From NCBI GenBank assembly GCA_009617715.1, contig VTFK01000350.1, positions 124,001 to 188,000 on the forward strand: a DNA stretch of 64,000 nucleotides, written 5' to 3'. Source of the DNA: Plectrocnemia conspersa. Lineage: Eukaryota; Arthropoda; Insecta; Trichoptera; Polycentropodidae. A program made the position numbers and the translations under genes. Positions 44,190-56,580 of the stretch are shown here, piece by piece. The notes under the pieces were generated by a model. The model worked only from the letters and a program-made list of their open reading frames with translations, was not told the origin of the DNA and did no database searches. Within the stretch, counting starts at the first letter, position 1. Every line of letters begins with the position of its first letter.

Positions 44190-47100
44190 AAGATCAAATA
44201 TGTGTTGAAGATAAATTTCATATAAACATTTGCAATTTTTTATATGAATTAAATAAAATATATCAAGATAATATAGTTTTCAAAGTAAAATTATATAGTT
44301 TTAAAAAAAAGAACCTAACTAATTATCGATAATGGATTCTTAAATGTAACCTAAAAGTTGAAAAAAAATCATTAAGGGTTCTGAAAATAATTTAAAATTA
44401 AATGTTATTGAGAAAATAGGACGTGTTTCAGATTAATTTGTAATTATAAGAGATTTGCATATTCTATTTCCATTAAAACTATCTAGCAAATTAAATTAAA
44501 AATTAAGCAATTTTATTAAAAGAAAGAATCAAAGCTTATTTAGCCGTATAGTGCGAATTTTTTCATATTTTTTGTTTGAAAATTTATTAATGGAATTTTA
44601 GAGAAATTAAAAAGATCAACACACAGAATGTCTATTATATAGATACATTGGAATGCGAATAATTAAATTGGTGAATTTGAGCATGAGTCAGTTCATATCA
44701 ATTGCATAGCTAACGATCTCCATCCTCGAGGAGCAATTATTCTCATTCACATAAAAAACGAAAGAAAAATATTTTCAACATCATATTTAAATTGTCGCGA
44801 TTTTATTTATGTTATTTTTTATTTTATTTAGCTAATAAAGCTAATTTTAATATACATATTTTCAAAGAAAAGCTTTTTAAATATCTTATATTTTTCTGAA
44901 TTCATGTTTTGTAATGAAAATGATTATGTTGCACTGAAAAACTCTTAAAATTGTTAAATATGTATTATGTTATTTACATACATATTACAAATATAGTTTA
45001 AAACAATATTTTTAATGTCTATTTAATATATTATTTATTTAAGTGTTTCAAAAATTATAAAATTGATTGCTACAACTAAATAACAACTATCGTAATAAAT
45101 ACTCTTTCGTATGTATCAAACATGCTGTTAAAACTACTTTGCTTATTAAAAAAAATCGACAAAAAGTAGGTTATTATTCTTAAATAATTGTCAAAAAGTA
45201 GGTTGAAAACTTCTGAAATAATACACGTAAATTAGAAAAATAGTTTGAATATATATTGTCGTAAATTAAATAAACATACATACATATAATGTAAATACTT
45301 ATTCTTAAGTCAAATATTTCTATACTTTATTTATCAAATATCCATAAAAGGAAATATGCGTATTTTAAGAAAATAAAACCCAAATGTGGCAGTTCACGTA
45401 AAAAGCGAATTTTTGAAAAGCTTTCAAAAATTCTAATTACTGATCAGTTACAGAATCAAAGAATTTAATTAGTGAATAATTATCACATCGACAAGATGCG
45501 CTTCCTTTATAAATAATTTCCTTTCAATTAGCCAGAGAATGACCCATTCTAATTGACTTCCTTTTGGTTTGTTCCTTTTGTTGCTAAGAAACAATTCACT
45601 TCCTTCCTTCCTTATGAATGATTATATATATAATAGCCTTTTATATAAACATTATATTCCTACACGTAAAGAGAATCCGATGATATTATATATGGTACTA
45701 ATTCAATGACGATATACCGGTTCTTAATTTATTTTTAAACAATACGACTAATTAATTCAGTAAATATATTTTAATGAAAAGCATTTAAAATTATATTAAC
45801 TATTAACAATAGTGAAATCTAATACTTATTTATTAAATGCGTATTGACTTTATTTTAATGAAAACATAATTTAAAATATGTACATTGATAGCTAATGATA
45901 TAAACTCTTTGCTAGTTCTAAGGCATGTATAAGTCATACCGAAAATGATTTCTATTTTATGTAGCTTTTTTGATTACATTTCCAGTATTTTATTTCATTA
46001 CTTCTATCAACATATTACGGTAAACTGATTTGGTGATTCCTAACCATTTACTTGGAATTGTCCGCATCTTTACTTATTAGTTGCGCAATAAAATAATTTT
46101 ATTGTGATTCTAAAACAGCATTAAATAAAATTTAATTTTCATTAATATGGACTATATTCTTTTTTATCTTATTCTAATTTATATACGGGTTTTATTGACT
46201 ATTCTACATGATTTTTTAACGCTATGAATTTATGTTTATTATTTGATAAAAATAATAAAATATAGATTTATTTTGTTGCTTTGCATAATTTTGTAGTAGA
46301 TAAATAAATCAGCAAAAAAATCAATTTATGCAATTCAGCTGAAATATGTATAACAGTTTGTGAAATTTTCTTTTAAACATACGATTTGGTTAGAACTTCT
46401 TTAAATGGCGTTTATGACAACTATTCTTCTTTTTCATATAAACTATGAAAGTATAATAAATGGTAATAGTGTCGAAAGGGTAGAAAATCCATTGAAAACC
46501 AAAAATGCCAAGTGTATATATGTAATTTTTTATGAAGAAAAAGTTTTATGTGATTTTGAAGACTAAATCTTAATTTAGAATAAATATTTAGATAAAACCA
46601 GTGTGACATAATTTTATGTTTTCAGTCTGAAAATAACAATGTGTAAACTAGTATATGATATAATGTTGGGACAGAAAGGAAAATTTAATTATCGCATCGA
46701 TTGTTACCGGTAATGATACAATGGATCACCTTAAAGTAATATTATTTAAGGATTTTAAATGTATCATTTTTAGTACACTTTAAGATAAATACGTAAATTA
46801 CCAGGTATTTAGTCTATTGTCACGAAAATGCGATACATGTATTAGATATATGTACATAATTTACGGTATAAGGTAATATATTACTTCACTTCTTGAATGA
46901 AAACACTTTAATTATCATGGAAAATTAGACTTAATAATAATGCTTAACTTAAGCTTCTAAAACATACATTTACATTACTTTTAGAAATTATAATCTCTTT
47001 TAATATACATTATTATATATTCAATACATTATATAGTGAAAATACATACATAAAATTTCAATAAAAATATTAAAAGATATTAATTTGTATATTAGTAGTA

Positions 47101-47559
47101 TAACACATTTTTGCTTGCAAAATATAAAATTTTCCTATTTTTCTGTTTTTTTTTTTTATCTGAATTTTAGTGTTAGAATAAAACTGATTAAGTTTTAGCT
47201 CTTGTCACTTATGCATTACACCATTACCCATTGTTTTTTATATTCTTCTTCTCGGTTTAGCCCCAATAGGCTTATTATTTCTATAAAGCTATACTTCAGA
47301 AGTACCGTTTACTTGAACGTGTAACATTCTCAGAGACAATGTGCATTAAAAGAGTTCCCTATTCATAACGAACATCATATTACTTACAATAATATACAAT
47401 ATGTATATTATTTTTTGGGGATTATGGTTTCCTGTATATAGCGATAACATAACAATATTTCAAGATTTCCCATTCTTTCACAGTTTCCGTCTTTCCACTT
47501 GGATCTTCCGTTTGTACTACTTTATGTCTAGCCGCATGGCCGTATGTATAACAGCTACA
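44190..47559. other. AT-rich DNA, no gene seen
   Basis: The longest featureless stretch in the window. A small GC-richer spot near 45530-45615 includes a CTTCCTTC-type run. A minus-strand frame at 46421-46609 is of chance type. Confidence 0.5.
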
Positions 47560-47576
47560 TGTGTATGTGCATGTTG

Positions 47577-47980
47577 CACGATGACATCATCGTGAGTTGC
47601 TAGGCTGTAAGTGTAACGAGGCGGAGAGGCGACGGATTCAGCATTCGTTCACTCCGCGACTCACTTTCTTTCGGTGTCTGCGGCCGCCAGACAGATTTTG
47701 GCGAAATTCTTGACTACCTGCTGCCGGCCCCGCGGATTGTTTGGCAATACGCGCGAATAGACCTGGCCTCGTTCACAATGGCACAAATAAAAACCTAACC
47801 CATAGAGCCGATCGAGAGAGGCGGCAGCGGCGCGCAAACGCGGCACGCGGGCTCGCGCTTTCACCCGAAAAAGTCGCCAAACGAATTCGCGCACACGAGT
47901 TACGAAATCGAACGCTGTTTCATAATTAGACCTCTGTATTGAACCGTCAAATGTAAACATTAGAAAACCCGACGTCAACG
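47577..47980. promoter_or_regulatory. CpG-rich patch led by an 18-bp CRE/AP1-like palindrome
   Basis: CACGATGACATCATCGTG at 47577-47594 is self-complementary except for its central CA, and contains TGACATCA, a CRE/AP-1-like core. It is followed by a CpG-rich block with CGGCCGC and CCCCGCGG words. A minus-strand 105-codon frame overlaps a plus-strand 62-codon frame; neither has motifs. Likely a promoter or enhancer. Confidence 0.45.
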
Positions 47981-48645
47981 CGACCGTAAAATCATATGCA
48001 TCTACATAATGTATGTATATTTAATCATAATTATTTATACGAACGAAGATCAAAGGATTAATTTTAACGGAAAGAGGACATTCTGCTTATTTGATCAAGA
48101 CCTACATAACATTATATAGATATGTAGTAATTGAAATAGATATTAATTATAGAAGCAATATTTACATATATATTTAAATAATTGAAAATTATTAAAAATA
48201 TACTTATTTTTATTCATATAACTTTGGTAAAACAAATAATAATAAATAAGTATTCTAAGGCGAATTTTAGACAAAATTAAATAAAATAAAATGAAATTAA
48301 TGTATCCGTATTTAATTTATTAATGTAACCGTATCTCGAAAAAAATCAATACTGTGTGTACTTACACGCACCGGCACATCCCCCACGGCGACCAACTAAT
48401 CACTATACGTAATGATCATGCGTTGAACAGTTATTGTGCACTCTTTTTAATAAATATACAACATAATAATTATGTATTGAATACTTCTGACAATTTCCTG
48501 CTTATTAAGGACTAGAGATGGGGTAGTTTAATTTTTAAAATAAAACTGAAGAATAAAAATCATAAGTAATAATCGCTTTCCTAATTATTTTTTAATACGA
48601 ATATATACATTTGAAGTATGTATTCCCACCATACGATCCTGTGAC
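47981..48645. other. AT-rich DNA, no gene seen
   Basis: Nothing recognised apart from a short GC-richer spot near 48360-48410. Confidence 0.5.
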
Positions 48646-48649
48646 AGAA

Positions 48650-49405
48650 ACTACAAATAGATGCAAAGGAAATCGCAGATTATCTGAAAACACCCCTTCA
48701 AGCAAGTCCAATAATAAGATTTTAAGTAAAATCAATAAAACATATAACATTAACATACACATATTTAAAAAAAGCGCCAGAATTTGACTTATATAGAATA
48801 TCAGAAAAATCCTAAGTAATTATTGGAAAAAGGAATAAAAATAATCACTACTGATCTCGCAAATATACGTTCAGAAACAATAGCGACAATTGCATCAGGA
48901 CCCATTGAAAGCGATAGAGAACCTCCAAAGAAACCTTATCAAAATTAAACAATGGATGAAAGATTAGAATGAAATCTATGCATGTACTGTTCACATTGAA
49001 TAGAAAGACCTGCATAAACTGGTCAAATATTACAACACAAGGAAGAGATCAATTACCTGGAAGTATATTTGGATAGAAGGCGTATTTTTGGGAATGATGT
49101 AAAGAATATCTCAGATGACACTGGAAAACAAGATACTAATGTATAAATCAATAATCAAACCAGTATGTAACTACGGGATTCAAATCACCATCGCCTTCGT
49201 CCAGAAATTCCAAAACAAGGTTCTGCTAATAAAAATAGACGCTCCCTGGTATGTTCCTAATGACGTTATACATAATGACCTTAACATATAATCCATAAAA
49301 TACGAAAGACTAAAACTCCACCCAAACAAAATGGCAAGTGAACTACTTGATTGTAGATCTTACGACAACAAATGATTAAAACGACTTAGACCATCTGACA
49401 TACTT
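48650..49405 (+). pseudogene. Jockey-type non-LTR reverse transcriptase, decayed and internally deleted
   Basis: The pieces appear in the correct order. EIADYLKTPLQASPIIRF (48690-48745) matches the stretch before the RT domain. LITTDLANI-like and QWMKD with FTLNRKT (48840-49010) match the region after the catalytic YxDD. Then NYLEVYLDRR, LENKILMYKSIIKPVCNYGI (about 49120-49180), DAPWYVPNDVIHNDLNI (49230-49290) and HPNKMASELLD with LKRLRPSD (49320-49400). The RT core between the first two pieces, including the catalytic Asp pair, is missing. Frame shifts and stops show it is dead. Confidence 0.9.
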
Positions 49406-50505
49406 TACAAATAATAAATTAAAAATAGTAAATTGGTATAAACAAATAAATTAATTTTATATAAAATAAATTCGATTTTGTATAAATAAATATGAAGAGG
49501 CATCCAATGGGATGTTTTTTTTATATTAAAAAAAACTTTTTCATACATTTATAAACAGATTGTTAATAAAAAAATTAAATAAATAAAAAATATATACATA
49601 TCTAATTATTAATGAATATCTCAAGAAAAAAATCTTCCCGATTAATAAATTAGGTGCATTTGTAATTCAGAATATATTTTTTGTCTGCTAAATAAAGTCA
49701 CTACTGAATTTAAAATTTTTACAAATTTTAAGGGGTACAAATACATAATTAAATGATCCCAAAATCAGAGATGATATTTTCTAAATTTTAACTTAATATT
49801 ACATTTTGATCATATGCAATATGAGACATTTCTGAAAAGTAACTTAAATTTTTTTTAAAAACAACTTATTTTGCGGCAGTTTTTTTTAAAAACAATTTAT
49901 TTTGATGTGGAAATTAATAATTGTTGCCCTGAGCAAACTAAATAATACAACAGAATGGTCCTCTGCAAATGATTATATCTATAGTTTAAAACATATTTAG
50001 TAAACGACTTTATTTTATTTTCGATATTCTTCTTAAAACATAATTTAATTAATTAGCTAAGTAAATAAAAACGATGTAAAAGTTAATGAAATAAATGTAT
50101 CGATTCAAGAGATGCCAGTTTGAACACATAGATTTTATTCAAAATAAGTTGTTCATTTAAGTTTTTAAATGATCTAAATCCAAGTAGATTACCACAGTAC
50201 AGTAAGTAGTTAGCAGCGTTGTGAAAATATTATAATTGTGGCAAACCTGAGGCAAATCCTGACTGGTATTTCTAGCGCTTGATTTGCTTTTTTTACTCTA
50301 AACAACTTTAATTCCCAACTCGCAATATAGCTAAGTAGCTAAATATTGCATATAAACTTGGGAAATTCATATTTAGATTAATGTAAATTGAATCTCGCAA
50401 TGTGACAAGTATCCAAAATAACAGATGTATGTGCTAGCAGATGAAAAAGTTATATGAGCAAATTTTAAAATAAAAAAAATTGTTATTGAGAATAAACTAA
50501 AAATC
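49406..50505. other. AT-rich DNA, no gene seen
   Basis: No left terminal repeat for Tigger copy C was found here. A duplicated word TTTTTTTTAAAAACAA occurs near 49851 and 49885. Confidence 0.5.
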
Positions 50506-50509
50506 TTAT

Positions 50510-52140
50510 TACAGTCATGTGTTGCAGAAATGTGTCTAGAACTTTGGTGATTAGAAAAATCAATAAACTTAGATCATTTAAGGGACTGAAATAAAAATCT
50601 ACCTGTTGATTATTATAATAAAAGAAGCACGGATGGATAGAGAGATATTCGAAGATTAGTTCAAAAGCAAATTCCCTAAAGTGAGATTTTTTAAAGCAAA
50701 GGGTTGTCACAGAAAGTAGTATTGTTAATAGATAATGCTTTTTCTTATCCAAATGAAAATATATTAAAAACAAATGATCTTATGTTTGTAAATTTTTTAC
50801 CGGTTAATGTTACAAGTATAATTCAACACATGGACCCAGGTGTTATATCAGCAATGAAACGGCTTCACCTAGTGCTAGTCTTCTCACAACTTGATCAATT
50901 TCTGGAAAAAAAATGATGACATTGGATGTTATACATAGAGCAGTATAATCTAGGTGAAAAATAAAACTAATAACACTAGTTCGATCGTGAACAAAAATTC
51001 TTCCTAACGTTTAATGTATTGTATTCAGAAGAAACTGAGACAAGTCATATATCTGTAAATATGCAGATTAAAAGATAATGTAAAATGTCAATCGGAAAGA
51101 CATCTAGAAATGATTCAATCGCGATTTAAATGATCCGTGTTTTTAATGATGCAGATATCATTTATATTGTCACTCAAATAGAAGAGGAAAGGAGTGATGG
51201 TGAGAATACAAATAAAGATACTAACAATTACATTAGTCACAAGACGGCACTGACTTCTATTGCAACTTTACTGGATGGACTACATCGATCAAACTGGATT
51301 AAATATAACGATATAATATTCTTTTGTTTTATTCGTACTAATATTTGAAAATAATTGAGAGATTCGTATCAAAAACAAACGTGAATAATATATTTTAAAA
51401 ATAAACAAAAAAATATAATTTATATTATAAATAATAGATTGTACCACATGAACTTGCCGTTTTTCAGTCAGTTTGAGATCGATCACGATTGAGAAGGGTT
51501 CAATGCAGTATTCAACCCCTTCGGCTATTCGTAATTAACAAATACATTGTGCTCTTCTATTATTTTTTGAATGAGAAGTTATTTTTGTTATCGCTAAAAG
51601 AGTGTTTCATTATTATTTTTAAGCCAGGCAAATATTTTACAGCCATTTCATATTGTCGTGAAACTCACGATTTAATCGAAAAATTAAAAAAACAGCCAAT
51701 TTTATTAAACAAATATGCACAACAACGCTCGACAGTATACTTAAAAAATCACCATTATAAAATTAAATTATACAAATTATGAAATGTTGCCGCATTCACC
51801 TGATCTCTCGCTGACAGATTTTCACTTATTCTACTACTTGGAATTATATTTAAGGAATAAAACGTTCCCAACCCAGGCGGAAGTAATTAAGGGGTTCAAA
51901 GACTTTATCGAGTTAAAAAGTCAAGATTTAAAAAAACAGTATTTTTGATTATTTTTATTTGATTAAACAAATTTGCAAATGCTGAAAATATCGCATTTTA
52001 ATTTCACCAACAAATTTGGTAATTTCATATGGTACAACCTAATATATTATAAATATTTTAAAACTGAATAAAAATCGATTGTTCGAATTATCCATGGCAT
52101 TCCTTCCCAGCACTAGCCATGATAAACGAACTATAAACAG
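50510..52140 (+). mobile_element. pogo/Tigger element, copy C (left end lost, mariner inserted)
   Basis: Plus-strand transposase pieces: LPVDYYNKRSTDG near 50600-50640, KVVLLIDNAFSYPNENIL with VNFLPVNVTSIIQHMDPGVI (50710-50850; the second and third catalytic Asp of the DDE_1 domain lie in LLIDNA and MDPGV), and a C-terminal part at 51130-51348 (NDADIIYIVTQ, NNYISHKTALTS). The right terminal repeat ends at 52140 and is followed by TA. A mariner occupies 51434-52042. The N-terminal DNA-binding domain and left end are missing. Confidence 0.88.
51434..52042 (+). mobile_element. mariner element, internally deleted, both terminal repeats present
   Basis: The left repeat ATAGATTGTACCACATGAAC starts after TA (51432-51433). 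The right end in reverse complement reads TTAGGTTGTACCATATGAAA and is followed by TA (52043-52044). Inside, on the plus strand, ETHDLIEKLKKQPILLNKYA and LPHSPDLSLTDFHLFYYLEL, then RNKTFPTQAEVIKGFKDFIE, match the mariner C-terminal half; the Asp of the (P/L)-x-DFHLF block is retained, but LNKYAQQRS replaces the usual NRKG and HDNA site. Only about 600 bp remain of an element normally about twice as long. Confidence 0.92.
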
Positions 52141-52479
52141 TACTTATCATTTTATATTTATTTAGCAGGCAAAATATTAAAAGACAATAGATTAAATTCA
52201 ATATATACAATTTATGTTGTGTCTGGGAAATTAATCATAGACCGACAATTTTGATAGATTGCATCAGAGATTTTCCTAGCTATTTTTAATCTCGTGAATG
52301 ATTATAATCTGTCTGATATTATATAATAAACTTTGCTAAGACCCAACAGTTTTTTGATAAGTTTGTAAAAAATGGGCTTGGTTCATTGTCATTTAACTGA
52401 TTTTGGGACGCGGTGAAAAAAAGTTGTACAAAAAATGATTTTCTATTTTTGTCTGAAAAAACTTTATTGTCGCGTTTGA

Positions 52480-52900
52480 AACTGAACGACTCGACGTTTT
52501 ATCGCGCGATTGGAAAAGCAGACGTGTCACCGCATTTGCACAACAGACAAACTACGTCTACTTATTACTACTACGATGAGCTCTGACGAGTTTCGCCAGA
52601 AATTCGACTTTCGAACGTCTGCACAAAATTACATAGGTTCCGCCCCCATCGTGGGCCTTCGGCGCCGTTACAATTTGATGTAAGTGAAAAAAACGCACAA
52701 AAGATAAGAGCGGCGCGCGGACATTCGCGTTCGTTATTTATTTATACATAGCTCACTGTTTGTTATGCACGCAATACATCTGTCTGAACAAACAACGGAG
52801 CGGTGCGGTGAGCCGACGCGCAGACGCGCGCGCCTACGTGCGCGACAGCCGATCGCGAAATTTTCGATTAGCGAAAAATGCGATGACGGGTGCCGTCACT
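52480..52900 (+). promoter_or_regulatory. CpG-rich patch with inverted CCAAT box, likely promoter plus first exon
   Basis: CpG-rich region with GCGCGATTGG (inverted CCAAT) near 52504-52513 ahead of the ATG frame at 52576. GCGCGCGG and GACGCGCGCGCC words follow downstream (52711-52835). Frames 52760-52977 are Arg-rich composition frames. Confidence 0.45.
52576..52683 (+). CDS. Candidate first coding exon or 35-codon small ORF
   Basis: ATG at 52576 opens MSSDEFRQKFDFRTSAQNYI, then GSAPIVGLRRRYNL, a balanced, charged, protein-like sequence without Arg-only bias. At 52680 the sequence GAT|GTAAGTG is a strong splice donor, giving an exon of 104 coding bases ending at 52679. Without splicing it stops at 52683 after 35 codons. 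The position just downstream of an inverted CCAAT box in a CpG patch fits a first exon. No domain recognised and no next exon found. Confidence 0.4.
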   Translation: MSSDEFRQKFDFRTSAQNYIGSAPIVGLRRRYNLM

Positions 52901-53767
52901 CACCAACAGGGAATAAGCGACTTACTGATAATGAATTTCAGTCTTTGAAAACATTCTTTATATTCGAGGGTGAATAAAATGAAAACCTCAAAAGTGCTGT
53001 ATTGTCCTGTAAATCCGCCAAAGTTACTGCAAGATGCATAAAAATGTAATAGTCTTGGCATTTATATTTTTTAGGGGTTTGTAACCCTGTAATATAAATG
53101 GGTTTATGTGGAGGTTGCACGCGCGTATTTTGGTAATAGCTTAAACCGGGAAGACGAAAAAGTACATCTCAAGTGCATCACATCTAAAAATGCATAATTA
53201 AAACATACATAATATTGTCCCCACATTAGATTTGTTCCACTATCTTTCAGAACAACATTAGAAAATATTCCGAGTCATATAGTCTATCAGGACTCTCACA
53301 ACTTTATAAAAATGATCTAGTTCATACAAAAATATGTATAAAAATATGTATAAAATATATCGGTAAAGTTTAGTATTGTGATGCATATACATATGTCACT
53401 ACATTAATTTTACGATTAGTCTAGAAAATTTATAAAGGGCGAGAGCTATGTTACCAGTACATATACACATTCCCCACAATAAGCATATAATCTGTAATGA
53501 AATTAAATCGACACATTAAAATTTGATTACTCGCTGAATCTTACCCCTAATCATTTTCACATCTTTGGGCAGCGCAAAAAGTTATGGAGAAAAGAGGTTC
53601 AGGTTTATAAATATTTATGGTATTTTTCTTTCATATTAATATTCCTTAAATCTCGAAGAATAACATAATAATGAAGTGGTTTCCTAAACAGTGTTAATTA
53701 TAAATAGCAAACGTTACCTAATACTAAATTCATTAAGGTCATAAAAGTATCAATATAAATTAAATTC
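52901..53767. other. AT-rich DNA, no gene seen
   Basis: A duplicated AAAATATGTATA word lies near 53329-53355. No gene supported. Confidence 0.5.
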
Positions 53768-54398
53768 GTGAACTTTTTAGTAAGCGAATAATTTCAGGAT
53801 ATGATTCCGATTTCGCTTAGCCTTCTCGTTAACCAGATTTGACGGCTCCTGATTTTTTTAATAGGGGCTGATGTATGTCAACAAAAAAGTTGTCAGAAAG
53901 AAAAGTAAAAGAATTTGACTGTTGTCTTATTTCATACTTTGTTGTAAAAAAAATTAAAAAGTGAAACCGAAAAAGTTATGGATATATTTAGCCCTTCCTA
54001 GAAGGGCTAAATATCTGTCGGAATTTTAATATATAGAATAGAAAAATCCGAACATATGATTCGAGTAATATAGAGTCTGCGAATACAGCAATAGCCACAA
54101 TGGAGCATATTCGTGAACTTTTTGGTGAAAGAATAATTTTAGGATATTCGGCTTTCCTTATATTTCTTTAATAGGAACTGGTGTATGTCAAAAAACTCAA
54201 CTATAGCAGAACATTTATTTTGAAACTATACGTTTAGTTGAAAGAGACAATATTTGTCAGTAAGAAAATGGAAAATCATTTGGGTGTTGTTTTATTTAAT
54301 ACTTTGTTATACAAAATTGCATTATGTATTTATTTTTTTTTAATAAAAAAGTGAAACCGAAAAAATAATGGATATTTTTACCCCCTCCATATCCTTAA
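53768..54398. repeat. Imperfect tandem duplication around a palindrome
   Basis: Two units share ordered blocks. In unit 1 (53768-53998): GTGAACTTTTTAGT, AATAATTTCAGGATAT, GGGGCTGATGTATGTCA, GTTGTCTTATTTCATACTTT, AAAAAGTGAAACCGAAAAAG, ATGGATAT. In unit 2 (54112-54398): GTGAACTTTTTGGT, AATAATTTTAGGATAT, GGAACTGGTGTATGTCA, GTTGTTTTATTTAATACTTT, AAAAAGTGAAACCGAAAAAA, ATGGATAT. A 31-bp palindrome lies at the junction. Not a known family to me. Confidence 0.75.
53984..54014. repeat. Perfect hairpin, 14-bp arms, 3-nt loop
   Basis: ATATTTAGCCCTTC, CTA, GAAGGGCTAAATAT. Located at the end of the first duplicated unit. Confidence 0.9.
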
Positions 54399-56457
54399 GG
54401 TTATCCTGTATATTTATAAAGAAGACATATGTATCGTTTTTTTATGATCCGATTTTTCCAAAGAGACGCAAGCTTTCTAACATTCTTAACCCGTTAAGAA
54501 TAACTGCTATTAAAGCTATTAAAATAATACATTCTCTTATACTGTATTTATTATACGCCGGATAAATATGTAACATTTACCAAAATTTAAAACAGGCAAA
54601 CTTAAATCCATATGCGTGATTTACCTTATTCAATAAACCAACATAATATACACATAAACACAGTAGTTTGCAACTTTTCAGACTTATGAGCTGCAAAAAT
54701 TAATGTTTAATTTTAATGTAAGGAAAAAAGGTTTATTTCGCGATTTACTTAATAATTATAAATAACAGAATGTTAAATTCAATATATAATTATCTACGCA
54801 CCGTGAAATTTGGAATATATTACTCTAACTCTTTTTGTTAATATTAGAAAAATATCACAGAAAAGATCCTAGGGTTAACTGACTTCTTACCGTGTAAAAT
54901 TAAAATGTGTTACTAATAACCTGTTATTTTATTTAAAAAAAAAGGCAATAGTTTAATTTATCGCAAATTTTTTTCTATTTTTACCTATTTTCTTAAGAAA
55001 ATGCAGAAAAGCATTTGAAATTAAACCAAAATTTGAGGATCGATACATATATTTTACATGAAAATAAAAAAAATATTACTTTTGGATTTCATTAATTTTC
55101 AGTGTGCCCACTGGGTGAATTCAGCACAATATTCAGACTTTATTATTTCAGTTTGACATAATATATAACTGGTGGTTAACATTTTTATTTTTACTAATTT
55201 TAAACGTTAATAATCGACAAACTCATTCAATTACGTTTAACAAATTGTCTTAGCTTATCTTAAAATGTTGGGTTGATTTTAATTGCTTGAAAATTTTCGG
55301 GAACATATTTTTTTTAATTATCTAAGTCTATTTTTAAAGCGATTAATGCAGTCTTACGATAAAATTTAATGCATGTTAATTAAAAACATTGCATTTATTT
55401 CGAAATCATATTGAAACTTAGCATACTGTTTTATTGTATTATATTTAGAACATAAAATTTACCTTAAAAGTAATAATTGTAAATATATATATTCGTACTA
55501 AAAAAATGTCTCCTTTACCCCCTTATCCACATTGCGGCATCTTGGGCCACTAATTGCAGTTTTTCTTTTGGCTTTGAAGCGCAAAATAGCATAAATATAA
55601 GAACCAATTAAAATGCATATATTATATATGAAAAATAGTATAAACAAAGATGCAATTACTACTATATTTTATATAGAATAATTTTAATCGCAATGAACGC
55701 ACTAGAGCTAATTTTATCAACGTAAAAAATACCATACAATTATTGTGAAACATACTGTAAATGGTGTACAAAGATAAAATAACTTGATTTATTTGTGATA
55801 TTGCATGCTGATTTCAGCTATAGCATTAATTAGGTTGATTTCCTAATGAATTATACATTTATAATTGATTATGATAAACTATCACACACAGTACATATTT
55901 AATTAATTTTAAGCTAATTTAGTGATTTTGTAAACAAAGATGTTCAATAATAAATGTTGCCACTAAACGCAAATACTCAAAAATCTTTTTTGTAATGTAT
56001 ATTTAAACTTGAAATTTATTAAAATGTGCTGTTTTGCTCTGTTCATTAGGTCTTCAAAGTTTTTAACTATGGTACAGCACACTAGATCTACACAAGGTAA
56101 AAAGAAAAATCAACGCTTAATTATACATATAAATCAGGTCATTGAATCTTCGTGGCAAAAAACGTAATTAAACTTAATGCAGATAAATAATGCCAATATC
56201 TTTATATCACACGTTGCTCTAAAAAATGTTAAAACAAACTAATTACACAATTGTGAAAAATAATGAAATACTAATCATTTTATGGAAAATAAGGATATTT
56301 TTTAGCCATTTTTATATACAAAATATCACTGTTTCATTAAAATAAGATAGTAAAAAAATAATAATTAAATTTCTATTTTATCAAAGCAAAATTTTTCTTA
56401 AAAAATATGATATCAAGAAAATAAGATTGAAAAATAATAATAATAAAACTTTTATAA
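54399..56457. other. AT-rich DNA, no gene seen
   Basis: Long AT-rich stretch without recognisable features; the frame 54368-54565 begins inside the duplicated unit. Confidence 0.5.
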
Positions 56458-56580
56458 TCTCTACTATTAAACATAAAATACACGTGTCTGTCTGTCGGTT
56501 ACAAGAACTCCTCCCAACCGATACTAAATTAGCGACGTGACATTTGCACATGTCATTCTAGCTGCCATTTCTAGGTCAAC
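56458..56580 (+). mobile_element. Helitron-like 5' end
   Basis: After an A at 56457 the sequence TCTCTACTATTA begins, then ACACGTGTCTGTCTGTCGGT. A 5'-TC(T)-x-TACTA start inserted between A and T, followed by a (GTCT)n tract, is characteristic of insect Helitrons. The 3' hairpin and CTRR end were not found, so only the 5' part can be claimed and its length is uncertain. Confidence 0.4.
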
